Made by a program: the position numbers and the translations under genes
In this document: positions 14,720 to 22,366 of the stretch, in pieces
How positions within the stretch are numbered: the first letter of the stretch is position 1
Layout: each line of letters begins with the position of its first letter
Notes under the pieces: generated by a model
Told to the model about the DNA's origin: nothing
Databases searched by the model: none
The model's input: only the letters and a program-made list of their open reading frames with translations
Source of the DNA: a virus
IMG/VR virus record: IMGVR_UViG_3300029915_000038
Span: 1 to 50,696 of that record
Direction: 5' to 3' (one strand)
Length of the DNA stretch: 50,696 bases

Positions 14720-14980
14720 TCATTCGTGTTCCTGCTGATCCCAATGCTGAGAGAACAAGGTGCAAGCAGTGTCTACAGCCATGTCTCGCGGGTCGATAGA
14801 CACTTGAAATGGGCAGTATTCCCGTTTTGCTCTTTGTCTATCTTCAGCAATAGTAACAATCATTCCAGTGCATCTATAAGTCACATTGCTGTCGGTGTTA
14901 ACTGTTCTATCTGCGTGCATCGAATAGCCGAATGGAGCCACCGATTTACTGATTCTCAGTGGGAACTTCTCATCGTTCAT
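14720..14980 (-). CDS. Hypothetical 86-aa protein
   Basis: 86 aa from MNDEKFPLRISKSVAPFG, chosen because AAGGAAG lies upstream; a GTG-started longer frame has no ribosome site. Contains YRCTGMIVTIAEDRQRAKRE and CPFQVSIDPRDMAVDT. GC content is visibly higher than in its neighbours, possibly a recent acquisition. No family recognised. Confidence 0.6.
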   Translation of the reverse strand: MNDEKFPLRISKSVAPFGYSMHADRTVNTDSNVTYRCTGMIVTIAEDRQRAKREYCPFQVSIDPRDMAVDTACTLFSQHWDQQEHE

Positions 14981-15042
14981 TTGCTGCTTCCTTTCAAGCA
15001 CTGTAGTCACTGCATCGACATTACGGGAGTAATTCCCATTTA

Positions 15043-16002
15043 TTACTTAGAATGATATTTCTGAAATTTATTATTGAAGCTAACACAAACATCCAAACAA
15101 TTCTTAGAACAAATTGGATCAGTCTTGGTGTTATGATTCTTATACCATTCCAATCTTTCTTTACGAATGTTTGGACTCACAAAGCCAACAGCTTGCCCGC
15201 CTTCTCGCAAATAAATTATGCAAGGATAATGTTTGTTTTCACAAACAGCCATATCATCCAATACTAACCCGCACTTGTCTGTGTCATCATTTCCCAACCC
15301 ACGAACTGGTTTCCCTTCTTGAAGATTTTCAATTCTGTATTTTAGAATTGGATACTTATCAAGTAATTCTGTTGCCACAAAAACATTCTTCAACCTGTCT
15401 CCATCTTGGGCAGCGGGAATTATACGAATATCTGACACTCCAAGAGAATCAGCAAAAGTAATAATATCGTTAACTTTATCTGCATTAGCATCTGTTAATA
15501 CACATCCAACAGTCACATATGTCTTGGACGAAAGATACTTAATATTGCTAACAATTTTATCCCATTGCCCTTTTGTGCCTGACATAACATCGCCGTCAGC
15601 AGCACAGCAAGCATCAAGACTTACGCTGAAATCATTGCATCCTGCTTGCAACAAAGAATCGTACATATCTTTCGATGCAGAACCATTGGTTGAAATTGCA
15701 ACGTGCTCACATCCAAGTTCTTTTGCCAGCAATACAAGCTTTACAATGCCAGGATACAGCGTGGGTTCTCCGCCACTAAATCTTATATTTTTTAATCTTT
15801 GCGAGGCCCATAAACGTACAACATTTTCTGCCTGCGAATAAGGCATATCTGGCCCACCGATATTTCTGCAATAACTACATTTGAAATTGCATCTTGAAGA
15901 GACTAATAATTCACATCTCTGCAAATCTGAAGTTGAAGATGAGTTTAAGCAGCGATTATCTGAAAGTGTATAGAATCCTATATTTATTAAATCATCAATC
16001 AT
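15043..16002 (-). CDS. Radical SAM enzyme with C-terminal Cys-rich (SPASM-like) region
   Basis: 319 aa from MIDDLINIG (ATG 16002, with CAGGAAGAG upstream). The radical SAM cluster motif is C38-x3-C42-x2-C45 (CNFKCSYC), followed by FSGGEPTLYPG and AISTNG, typical of SAM binding. The last 70 residues carry Cys residues including KCGLVL, YPCIIY and CSKNCLDVC, suggesting a second iron-sulfur cluster as in SPASM/twitch proteins. These enzymes modify peptides, nucleic acids or small molecules; the substrate is not evident. It is nearly coupled to the upstream gene (1 nt gap). A partner peptide, if any, is not obvious nearby. Confidence 0.85.
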   Translation of the reverse strand: MIDDLINIGFYTLSDNRCLNSSSTSDLQRCELLVSSRCNFKCSYCRNIGGPDMPYSQAENVVRLWASQRLKNIRFSGGEPTLYPGIVKLVLLAKELGCEHVAISTNGSASKDMYDSLLQAGCNDFSVSLDACCAADGDVMSGTKGQWDKIVSNIKYLSSKTYVTVGCVLTDANADKVNDIITFADSLGVSDIRIIPAAQDGDRLKNVFVATELLDKYPILKYRIENLQEGKPVRGLGNDDTDKCGLVLDDMAVCENKHYPCIIYLREGGQAVGFVSPNIRKERLEWYKNHNTKTDPICSKNCLDVCVSFNNKFQKYHSK

Positions 16003-16003
16003 T

Positions 16004-16276
16004 TTATTTCTCTTCCTGAAATATTTTTTCAAATTCATTTAGTCTCAAATGAAACCAAAATTGCTTTTCATTTTTGCAAAACATTATTGCGACATGATTT
16101 TCTTTTGGGCGGCAAATTAAATTTTCTCCGTAGCACCATCCAATTGCATATGTTCTTAGTATATCACGATTTGCAATTAACGCAAGCGTTCTACAAGGAA
16201 TATGAAAATCATCCCAAACGTTACCATTTCTCCAAATAATCCAATCGAATTGTGTGGCATCCATTTTTTGTATCAT
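16004..16276 (-). CDS. Hypothetical protein, possibly 3' part of a longer gene
   Basis: 90 aa, tryptophan-rich (FDWIIWRNGNVWDDFH, KQFWFHLRLNEFEKIF). The ATG at 16276 has no Shine-Dalgarno. The upstream 44-aa frame (16289-16423) ends in TAG only four codons away in the same frame, so readthrough would fuse both; alternatively one less A in a run at 16309-16314 would make an ATGA-coupled pair. Located directly before the radical SAM gene. Function unknown. Confidence 0.55.
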   Translation of the reverse strand: MIQKMDATQFDWIIWRNGNVWDDFHIPCRTLALIANRDILRTYAIGWCYGENLICRPKENHVAIMFCKNEKQFWFHLRLNEFEKIFQEEK

Positions 16277-16288
16277 AATAAAACATAT

Positions 16289-16423
16289 CTAAATTCTGCA
16301 AATTCTGATTTTTTCAACCTTATAATAATTATATTCAATCATATCATATAATTCAAAAGTTCCAATACTTTCTGGCATTTCCATTAACCAGGATTCATTA
16401 AAATCGGTTCGATCTGTTCTCAT
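16289..16423 (-). CDS. 44-aa frame with phage ESWLMEMP motif
   Basis: ATG 16423 after TAGGAT encodes MRTDRTDFNESWLMEMPESI and then GTFELYDMIEYNYY. The ESW-M/L-EMP and F-xx-YD-x-I/L-xY pattern is the N-terminus of a larger conserved phage protein I recall, so this is likely a truncated or frame-broken copy. It ends at TAG 16289. Confidence 0.5.
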   Translation of the reverse strand: MRTDRTDFNESWLMEMPESIGTFELYDMIEYNYYKVEKIRICRI

Positions 16424-16440
16424 ATTTTATCCTATATTTA

Positions 16441-16525
16441 TTATTTGCTATATGTCCACTCAAATTTAAAAGCGTCATCAGCCAATACATCATTTAAAAT
16501 AATAGTACTTGTTGTTTTTCACCAT
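16441..16525 (-). pseudogene. Short frame broken at an A5 run
   Basis: ATG 16525 lies after AGGAAAAG, 3 nt past the HD-protein stop. As read it stops after 11 codons, but dropping one A from the AAAAA run gives MVKTTSTIILNDVLADDAFK and then FEWTYSK and a stop at 16441. The second part has no start of its own, supporting a one-base indel. Confidence 0.4.
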
Positions 16526-16527
16526 TG

Positions 16528-17091
16528 TTATTCTTTTCCTAAATGTCTTTTAGCAGTCCAAGTATCCTCTACCCCATCTCGGTGTTCATTAACCCATTTT
16601 ATAAAATAAGATTTTAATTGAGAATGCCACACTTTCGCATCATCTCCTGTTGGCTTCCAATGATCATTATCAGCAGATTTTCCATTTTCCAAATATTCAT
16701 AAATTTCTCCTGTTAAAGTAACCATAAGTAAATAAAGCCATCTTGGAGTGTAAACAAATGAAAGTTTATCTGCAAAACATAATTTTGAAACTGGCTTACC
16801 ATTCTTTTTGGCATAATAACGAGAATGATATCTCGTAAAATCTCCCCATTCTTCTCCAAATAAAAATGTCATTATATTTGCACCAAATTCAGGATGAGTC
16901 TCGCCTTCTGGACCATCCATATTGGTTTTTCCAAAATATCCGAAATCATGAAAGAAAAATGCAACCCACAATCTGGGATCAAATGGAAAACCATAAAGTT
17001 TATACCAAGAAAATGCTACAAACCACGGGTGTAAAAAGAAGCAGTGTGCCCCAAAAAGCATACTGCGAGTACCAATAGAAAATATTTTCAT
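16528..17091 (-). CDS. HD-type metal-dependent hydrolase-like protein
   Basis: 187 aa. The order H16 (GAHCFFLHPW), HD at 48-49 (FFFHDFGYFG), H66 (ETHPEFGANIM), H89 (YHSRYY) and D108 (CFADKLSF) fits the H...HD...H...H...D metal ligands of HD-domain phosphohydrolases. Members cleave nucleotides or related phosphates; the substrate here is unknown, but a nucleotide role would suit the phage. Its ATG overlaps the previous stop region (17091). Confidence 0.7.
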   Translation of the reverse strand: MKIFSIGTRSMLFGAHCFFLHPWFVAFSWYKLYGFPFDPRLWVAFFFHDFGYFGKTNMDGPEGETHPEFGANIMTFLFGEEWGDFTRYHSRYYAKKNGKPVSKLCFADKLSFVYTPRWLYLLMVTLTGEIYEYLENGKSADNDHWKPTGDDAKVWHSQLKSYFIKWVNEHRDGVEDTWTAKRHLGKE

Positions 17092-17453
17092 TATTTTTCC
17101 TTATCTTCTGTAAACATTGAATTAATCAATGCAATATCTTTTTCTGAAGGATCACCAAAATAATGCAAATCAATCATAGTGAAATCTTCGTCATCTTCAC
17201 AAAATTCGATTGCAATTGGCCTCCAACCTTTTTCATTTATTGATTCTTCCAATTCAGATAGAACGCAAGCAATATAATTATCAGTAGTAATTAATTCAAA
17301 TGTATTATTTTGATCGTCAGCCATAATAATGAATGTTTCTGGAATATCTCGTTCAATTTGCCCGAAAACCATTCCTTTAAAAAAGAATGCAGCAGATAAA
17401 ATATCCAATGCAGTAACACTGCACTCATCACCATTTGTTTGTAAAAAATTCAT
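17091..17453 (-). CDS. Hypothetical 120-aa acidic protein
   Basis: 120 aa, acidic (EFCEDDEDFTMIDLHYFGDP). Starts after AAAAGGATT and overlaps the next start by one base (17091). No family recognised; coupled to the HD-type gene. Confidence 0.6.
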   Translation of the reverse strand: MNFLQTNGDECSVTALDILSAAFFFKGMVFGQIERDIPETFIIMADDQNNTFELITTDNYIACVLSELEESINEKGWRPIAIEFCEDDEDFTMIDLHYFGDPSEKDIALINSMFTEDKEK

Positions 17454-17462
17454 ATAATCCTT

Positions 17463-17978
17463 TTAACTATTATTTTTAATGGATGATTTGCTACTTATTA
17501 TAAGTTCTTCAACTGCAACATATTTTAAAGTCAGTTGTAATAAATCAACTGAGGAGTCAAGTAATAGTTTTTGATCTTTTAAAATTAAATTGGCAGCTTC
17601 AATACATTCTGATACTTTATTTTTATCTTTCCCCAAATATCCTATTCCATTGGTAATAATGTCTGATCGAGTTATTGAAGATGATAATGTTAAATCATCT
17701 ATAGAAGATAGTAATGAAACTAATAAAATTGCACTATCACCATGGGTTTTATAATATGAAATTTCATAACGAATAGCTTTTATTTCTTTTTTATTTTCAT
17801 CTATTACATTGGCATCAATTAATAAAGAATGTGTATTTAAAAAAGTTTCATAATTATTAATACTTGTTTCTTCATTTGAAATTACATTTAATATTTCTTC
17901 ATCAGTTGGAAAAGATAAATTTTGGCTCAATCCAATTATTGGATTGAGCAAGGCAATGGCAATAAATAATTTTTTCAT
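17463..17978 (-). CDS. Exported helical protein
   Basis: 171 aa. N-terminus MKKLFIAIALLNPIIGLSQN is a Sec signal peptide with likely cleavage after LSQ. The mature part is helical and Asn/Ser/Leu-rich without recognised domain. AGAGGATT lies upstream. It is next to another signal-peptide protein (17995-18687) and a lipoprotein, suggesting an envelope or lysis module. Confidence 0.65.
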   Translation of the reverse strand: MKKLFIAIALLNPIIGLSQNLSFPTDEEILNVISNEETSINNYETFLNTHSLLIDANVIDENKKEIKAIRYEISYYKTHGDSAILLVSLLSSIDDLTLSSSITRSDIITNGIGYLGKDKNKVSECIEAANLILKDQKLLLDSSVDLLQLTLKYVAVEELIISSKSSIKNNS

Positions 17979-17994
17979 TGAATCCTCTAAATAT

Positions 17995-18687
17995 TTAGTT
18001 TAAATTATAAAAATTTTCATTTGATTCTGAAAAATCTCCATACCGGCCTGATACCATAATATGAAAACATAATTCACGATGTTCTTCTTCAATTTCAATA
18101 AGTCCTTGATTTTGCAATGGCAATAATTTAACTTCAATAAATCTAACTTGCTCTATAGTTAAATTCTTACGCTCCAAATCTACAGTGAGTCCTGCCAAAT
18201 GAGAAGATGCTGAATCTCCAGAAATTGGGGCAGCATTTGGGTTATATTTTAAAAGCTTCTTTTGTACTTCTACTGTTCTGACAGCAGAATTTACTCTAAT
18301 TGGAGAACCAAATTTGGCATAAAAATCATCACTTAAATTAGTAAGAAATTCTGCTGTCCATGGTCTGCAATATCGTCTATTTACTGGAAGACGAGGATCT
18401 ACAGTCAAATGTGAATTAAGAGGAAGAGGAACCAACGCGCCAGAATTGACAAGTTCTGTAAGTTCTTTATCATTCTTGATACGATGAAGGCCAATCCTGT
18501 CTATTTCTTTGTTCTGTCGAATCAATGATGCATGACTTGGAGGAAACATTGGGTTCCAGAATGAATGAATGAATGAACGCAATAATAAATGATTTATAGA
18601 ATGACCACGCGAATGATGCACAGGTCTTCCGTAAGCATAGTGAGTAGAAAAAATTAGAATAAAAATAATATAAAAATATCTCTTCAT
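17995..18687 (-). CDS. Secreted M15-like (DUF5715-type) peptidase, probable lysis enzyme
   Basis: 230 aa with a signal peptide (MKRYFYIIFILIFSTHYAYG). The domain WTAEFLTNLSDDFYAKFGSP, RVNSAVRTVEVQKKLLKYNP, SSHLAGLTVDLE (H163, D170) and CFHIMVSGRYGDF (H209) follows the H-x6-D ... H zinc site of D-Ala-D-Ala peptidase-type enzymes that cut peptidoglycan. GAATGGAG precedes the ATG. A late-type box GATAAATA at 18725-18732 lies upstream but overlaps a stop codon, so it may be chance. Confidence 0.7.
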   Translation of the reverse strand: MKRYFYIIFILIFSTHYAYGRPVHHSRGHSINHLLLRSFIHSFWNPMFPPSHASLIRQNKEIDRIGLHRIKNDKELTELVNSGALVPLPLNSHLTVDPRLPVNRRYCRPWTAEFLTNLSDDFYAKFGSPIRVNSAVRTVEVQKKLLKYNPNAAPISGDSASSHLAGLTVDLERKNLTIEQVRFIEVKLLPLQNQGLIEIEEEHRELCFHIMVSGRYGDFSESNENFYNLN

Positions 18688-18723
18688 AAATTTTCTCCAT
18701 TCATATTAACTCTTGTAACGATG

Positions 18724-18987
18724 TTATTTATCTTTATATTTAAGGCCAACATTTATATTCTGAGACAAGTCTTTATTTAAATTATTGCATACATTTGTTG
18801 CTTCTTCAAAAGAAAGATTTTTGGTTACAGTAACATCTCCATCACTATCATATCCATCACTAGTTGATAACATTACAACATAAGTCCCATAATTCGGTTG
18901 AATATAAAAATATCCATACATCTTCATTAATTTGTTATGGCCGCAACCTGTAAATAAAAGTAATCCTAAAAAAATATATTTCTTCAT
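18724..18987 (-). CDS. Small lipoprotein
   Basis: 87 aa. MKKYIFLGLLLFTGCGHN is a lipoprotein signal with lipobox FTGC (Cys15). The mature part is about 70 aa with Gly/Asp/Tyr. The pairing of a small lipoprotein with an exported lysis enzyme could suggest an outer-membrane spanin role, but no proline-rich or coiled-coil spanin partner is seen. AGAGG lies upstream of the ATG. Confidence 0.6.
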   Translation of the reverse strand: MKKYIFLGLLLFTGCGHNKLMKMYGYFYIQPNYGTYVVMLSTSDGYDSDGDVTVTKNLSFEEATNVCNNLNKDLSQNINVGLKYKDK

Positions 18988-18993
18988 ATTATA

Positions 18994-19252
18994 TTACCTC
19001 TGAATATTTCTTATCCATATAATCACAATACCATTTTTCATTCCCTTATCAATCGCTTTTTGCAGTTGTTTGGCCAGCTTTCTAGCGATCAATAAAGTAC
19101 ATTTATCTGTAACGACACTTACATAAAATTGCTCCCTCATCTTCTATTCAACATTTAATATCTTCAGCACACAATCAGTTTTCAAAAGTTCCAGTTGCAC
19201 AAACTACTGTGCCAGCAATAGGACCAGTTTTTGAAGCTTTTTAATACGCCAT
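18994..19252 (-). pseudogene. Degenerate BRCT-domain gene
   Basis: From ATG 19252 a frame with one TAA and two TGA stops reads KASKTGPIAGTVVCATGTFE and later AEDIK, IEDEGAI; after a one-base shift a 48-aa frame (18994-19140) continues YVSVVTDKCTLLIARKLAK and QKAIDKGMKNGIVIIW. Together they follow the BRCT order (V-V-x-TGTF ... E-I ... I-xx-GA ... VT-xx-T-LI ... K-xx-KA-xx-G-I-I). A BRCT domain also ends the adjacent ligA. No intact frame covers the domain; the 48-aa part has only a weak ribosome site. Confidence 0.55.
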
Positions 19253-19268
19253 TATATTTCCTTTCAAA

Positions 19269-21278
19269 TTAAAGTCCCAAAACTTCCTTGACCCATTTTT
19301 CATCAACAATTTTAATTCCTTTCTTTTGTGCTTTTTCTAATTTACTTCCTGCATCTTCTCCTACTACAAGCAAATTACAAGACGAAGATACTGCGCTCAA
19401 TTCTTCAGCACCCAATGCAACCAACTGAGCAGAAATTTCTTTTCTAGTTCCAATTGAAAGAGTGCCTGTTACTACAAATTTGATACCAGACAACTTAGCG
19501 CCAGAAGCAACTACAGGAACATTTTTTACACTTGGGCGAACTCCAGCATTATACAGACGATTGCAAAGAGTGATATTGCTTGCATTCTTGGCCCAATCAA
19601 TAATAGCGCCAGTCTTAACTGGCCCCAACTTATTTAAATTTAATGCAGGCAAGTTGAGAAGCAATTTTGGCAATGACTTCATATCTTCTGAAGTAAGATT
19701 TAATGCAATTGCAATATCTTTTCCAAGAGAATGACCAATATTTTCGATTCCAAGAGAAGCAAACCAGCGATCCCAAGTTGCTTTTTTGGCTGTTTCCAAA
19801 CTCTTTACCATCTTGAGAATGTTTACACCAGAGCGAAAACCATATGTATTTGCCAAATCATTTGTTGTAGGATAGCCGTGGTTTCTATTTTGACTAGAAA
19901 TAATATCATTACCAAATTCAAATAAATTTGCAATATCAACAATTTTATGCTCAACAAGTTCAATTGCCATACTGTCGCCAAGACAATCGATTTCTAAAGT
20001 ATCACGATGAGAAATGTATGCAAACTGCTCCGCAGCTTTTCCAGGACAAGCACTATTTTCACAAAAACGCTGAACAATCTTCGCAGTCAAATCAGTCTTC
20101 AACTTTGTTCCACAAGACAAGCAAGTGGTTGGGAAAACATATGGCTTTGCATTCTTTGAATTCACAACACCACAAATAAATGGAATCACATCTCCAGAGC
20201 GCAATACTTTTACAGTCGCTCCAATCATAATTCCCAAATTTTCCATATATGTTTCGTTGCAAAGAGTAGCGCGGGAAATCATTGCTCCGCCAAGATTTAC
20301 AGGAGCGAGAATTGCAACTGGCGTAATCTTTCCAGTGCGACCAAGACCATATTCGATTGAAAGCAATGTTGTTTCAGCAGCAAGATTCTGCGGCTTAAAG
20401 CAATGCTGATACTTTGTATACTTGTTTCCAACACCAAGCTTATTGCGAAGCTTGTGACTATCAACTTTAATCACAACTCCATCAGCAGTAATATCTGAAT
20501 TCTTTAGTGTAGCCAGCAAAGATACTAGTGTTGAATGAATCTCTGCGCTGGGAATGCGAACACCTTCATACTTTGGGAATCCAAAAGATTCAGTCAACTT
20601 CATGCGATCATATGCACTATCAGGAAGTTTTGCATCTTCAGTGGGAGAATACAAATCCCATGGAACCAAAATAATTTCACGAGAATCAACAACACTCAAA
20701 TCTTTTTGTTTCATCGTACCGGCTGTCAAATTCCTTGTGTTGGAATGAATTTTTCCACCAAGAGAATTAATTCGCGCTAATTCTGAATTACGCATAACCA
20801 ATTCTCCGCGAACACGAACATTATATTTTACTGAAATTGTTTGAGGAATTGCTTTGCAATGCTTAACTTGAGCAGTCATATCTTCGCCCGCTTCGCCATC
20901 GCCGCGAGTGACAGCTTGATAAAGCTTGCCATTTTCATACTTCAATTCACAAGAAATTCCATCTCGCTTTGGCTCTTCCAAAAGAAAATAACCATAGTTT
21001 TTGGCAGCTTCACAAAAACTTTCTGAAGTATAATAATTTTCGATTGAAAGCATTGGTCGGTCGTGAAGGATTCGAGTTTCTGAGTTTTTTGAATCGCCAA
21101 CAGAATTTAACACGGTTGCAATCGAAGCAAACTGAGGATTCGTTTCAACGAGAGCAATCAACTGCACTTCCAATGCATCATATTCAGCATCAGAAATTGA
21201 TGGAGTGCCAACATAATAATCTTTCTGCGCAGTCTGAAGTTGCTCATTCAATTGGCTCACAAGTCCTTGAATATTCAT
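19269..21278 (-). CDS. ligA: NAD+-dependent DNA ligase
   Basis: Seals nicks in DNA using NAD+. The 669 aa show the full LigA layout: N-terminal Ia domain (YYVGTPSISDAEYDAL), adenylated Lys104 in EPKRDG, nucleotidyltransferase motifs (GELVMR, DGVVIKVD), OB-fold region, four-Cys zinc finger (C386, C389, C406, C411), helix-hairpin-helix region and a C-terminal BRCT domain (about 596-669, VTGTL...). Most T4-like phages use an ATP-dependent ligase, so this is a replacement. It is the first gene after a consensus promoter (21305-21333), with AGAGGAT before the ATG. Confidence 0.95.
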   Translation of the reverse strand: MNIQGLVSQLNEQLQTAQKDYYVGTPSISDAEYDALEVQLIALVETNPQFASIATVLNSVGDSKNSETRILHDRPMLSIENYYTSESFCEAAKNYGYFLLEEPKRDGISCELKYENGKLYQAVTRGDGEAGEDMTAQVKHCKAIPQTISVKYNVRVRGELVMRNSELARINSLGGKIHSNTRNLTAGTMKQKDLSVVDSREIILVPWDLYSPTEDAKLPDSAYDRMKLTESFGFPKYEGVRIPSAEIHSTLVSLLATLKNSDITADGVVIKVDSHKLRNKLGVGNKYTKYQHCFKPQNLAAETTLLSIEYGLGRTGKITPVAILAPVNLGGAMISRATLCNETYMENLGIMIGATVKVLRSGDVIPFICGVVNSKNAKPYVFPTTCLSCGTKLKTDLTAKIVQRFCENSACPGKAAEQFAYISHRDTLEIDCLGDSMAIELVEHKIVDIANLFEFGNDIISSQNRNHGYPTTNDLANTYGFRSGVNILKMVKSLETAKKATWDRWFASLGIENIGHSLGKDIAIALNLTSEDMKSLPKLLLNLPALNLNKLGPVKTGAIIDWAKNASNITLCNRLYNAGVRPSVKNVPVVASGAKLSGIKFVVTGTLSIGTRKEISAQLVALGAEELSAVSSSCNLLVVGEDAGSKLEKAQKKGIKIVDEKWVKEVLGL

Positions 21279-21304
21279 CGTTTATATCCTCTTTCACTAT
21301 ATAA

Positions 21305-21333
21305 AGTATATCAAATCTTGCACTAAATGTCAA
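21305..21333 (-). promoter_or_regulatory. sigma70-like promoter of ligA
   Basis: TTGACA (21328-21333), 17 nt, TATACT (21305-21310) on the minus strand; about 26 nt leader with AGAGGAT. Confidence 0.9.
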
Positions 21334-21372
21334 TAGTAAACAAATCGTTTGTTTTCAGCATCTTGCCTGCCA

Positions 21373-21597
21373 TTATTCAGACAATTTCTGTATTAAATCC
21401 TCTTGAATCTTATCCCAAGCCATTTCCCAAGCTTTTTTGGTGTCATCTGCCAATGATAATTCTCCGAGAATTGGCTGTCGTTTTACTGTTGCAAAACGTC
21501 CCTTTCCACATCCACTCCATATGGACACTTCCCATTCGTGAATGGAAATATAAGCAGTACGAAACATTTTTATAACGCGATCTTCAGCAGTTTTCAT
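21373..21597 (-). CDS. Tandem small-protein family, member 5
   Basis: 74 aa, MKTAEDRVIKMFRTAYISIH, ending KKAWEMAWDKIQEDLIQKL. The C-terminal W-x3-W-x2-I/V-xx-xL-xx-KL pattern is shared by the four upstream genes. ATG overlaps the previous TGA (ATGA). Last gene of the coupled chain; function unknown. Confidence 0.65.
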   Translation of the reverse strand: MKTAEDRVIKMFRTAYISIHEWEVSIWSGCGKGRFATVKRQPILGELSLADDTKKAWEMAWDKIQEDLIQKLSE

Positions 21598-21773
21598 TTT
21601 TCCAATTTTTTCACCAATCTTTTTTTAACTTCTTCCCAAGCAAAATCCCAAGCTTTAGTCTTTTCATATGGATAACATTTTGCCAACATTCCAGTACCAT
21701 TTCCATCCCAAATGGTTATCCAGCCAGATAATTCTGCACGAATAGCAGTTGGATAAACTGACAAAACTTTCAT
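21594..21773 (-). CDS. Tandem small-protein family, member 4
   Basis: 59 aa from MKVLSVYPTAIRAELSGW. This internal ATG is chosen because it overlaps the upstream TGA as ATGA, as in its neighbours, and because MKVLSVYP aligns with ARILQIYPGA and LVLSVYSDA in members 3 and 2. A longer frame would overlap member 3 by 58 nt. Ends AWDFAWEEVKKRLVKKLEK. Confidence 0.65.
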   Translation of the reverse strand: MKVLSVYPTAIRAELSGWITIWDGNGTGMLAKCYPYEKTKAWDFAWEEVKKRLVKKLEK

Positions 21774-22003
21774 TCTGCTAGTTTGTTTTCCAACTCTTCT
21801 TGAAGTCTTAACCATAAACTCTTCCATATTGATGTTTTATATTCTTCAAATAGCTTCTGATCATAAAAAGCATTCCGAAATATTAAAATAGAAAAAGCGC
21901 CTTTATAAGTATCAACAATATAAACAAGTCCTTCGCCGTCCATAGAAGCCATTAATAAAGCACCTGGATAAATTTGTAAAATTCTTGCTTTATAAGATTT
22001 CAT
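21770..22003 (-). CDS. Tandem small-protein family, member 3
   Basis: 77 aa. MKSYKARILQIYPGALLMAS with a beta-rich middle and end SIWKSLWLRLQEELENKLAE. Coupled at both ends by ATGA overlaps. The four-strand, one-helix layout suggests a small alpha/beta domain; function unknown. Confidence 0.65.
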   Translation of the reverse strand: MKSYKARILQIYPGALLMASMDGEGLVYIVDTYKGAFSILIFRNAFYDQKLFEEYKTSIWKSLWLRLQEELENKLAE

Positions 22004-22233
22004 TTTGAAAGCTTTCTTTCCAATTCTTGCTGTATTCTAATCCATACTCGATGCCAAAGTTCATTTTCGCTTCCGCAGGCGTATCCATAAGCAAGATATT
22101 TTCTTGCGGTCTTTATTCCAACAAAATTGCTATTTTCTTGAGTTACATCTCGTAAATCATGGCGATGCTGTCCTGTAATGTTTACTATTTTAGCATCAGA
22201 ATATACAGATAATACTAATTCTTTATATTCCAT
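22000..22233 (-). CDS. Tandem small-protein family, member 2
   Basis: 77 aa. MEYKELVLSVYSDAKIVNIT, a YLAYGYACG segment, and end ELWHRVWIRIQQELERKLSK. ATG overlaps the previous stop (TAATG), TGA overlaps the next ATG. Confidence 0.65.
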   Translation of the reverse strand: MEYKELVLSVYSDAKIVNITGQHRHDLRDVTQENSNFVGIKTARKYLAYGYACGSENELWHRVWIRIQQELERKLSK

Positions 22234-22358
22234 TATTTTGCCAATCTTTCTTCAAGAAACTTTTCAATATTTTCCAAAGACAGTTCCCAAAGTTTATCTT
22301 CATTCTTAAATTGACGCCATTTTGATGCCAACACAATATAGGTTAGCGTTTTGGTCAT
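22233..22358 (-). CDS. Tandem small-protein family, member 1 (short)
   Basis: 41 aa from ATG 22358: TYIVLASKWRQFKNEDKLWE then LSLENIEKFLEERLAK. It keeps only the strand and the C-terminal LW-xx-S/xx-I-xx-xL-xx-RL helix of the family. Its TAA overlaps the next ATG. Missed by length-limited callers; the conserved ending and coupling support it. Confidence 0.55.
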   Translation of the reverse strand: MTKTLTYIVLASKWRQFKNEDKLWELSLENIEKFLEERLAK

Positions 22359-22366
22359 ATTATCTT

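Noticed and set aside
18725-18732. Late promoter GATAAATA for the M15-like peptidase
   Set aside because: The box overlaps the last codons and stop of the lipoprotein gene (GAT AAA TAA), so it may be coincidental.
20125-20409. Plus-strand frames inside ligA and nrdJ
   Set aside because: Opposite strands of strongly supported genes; no ribosome sites.
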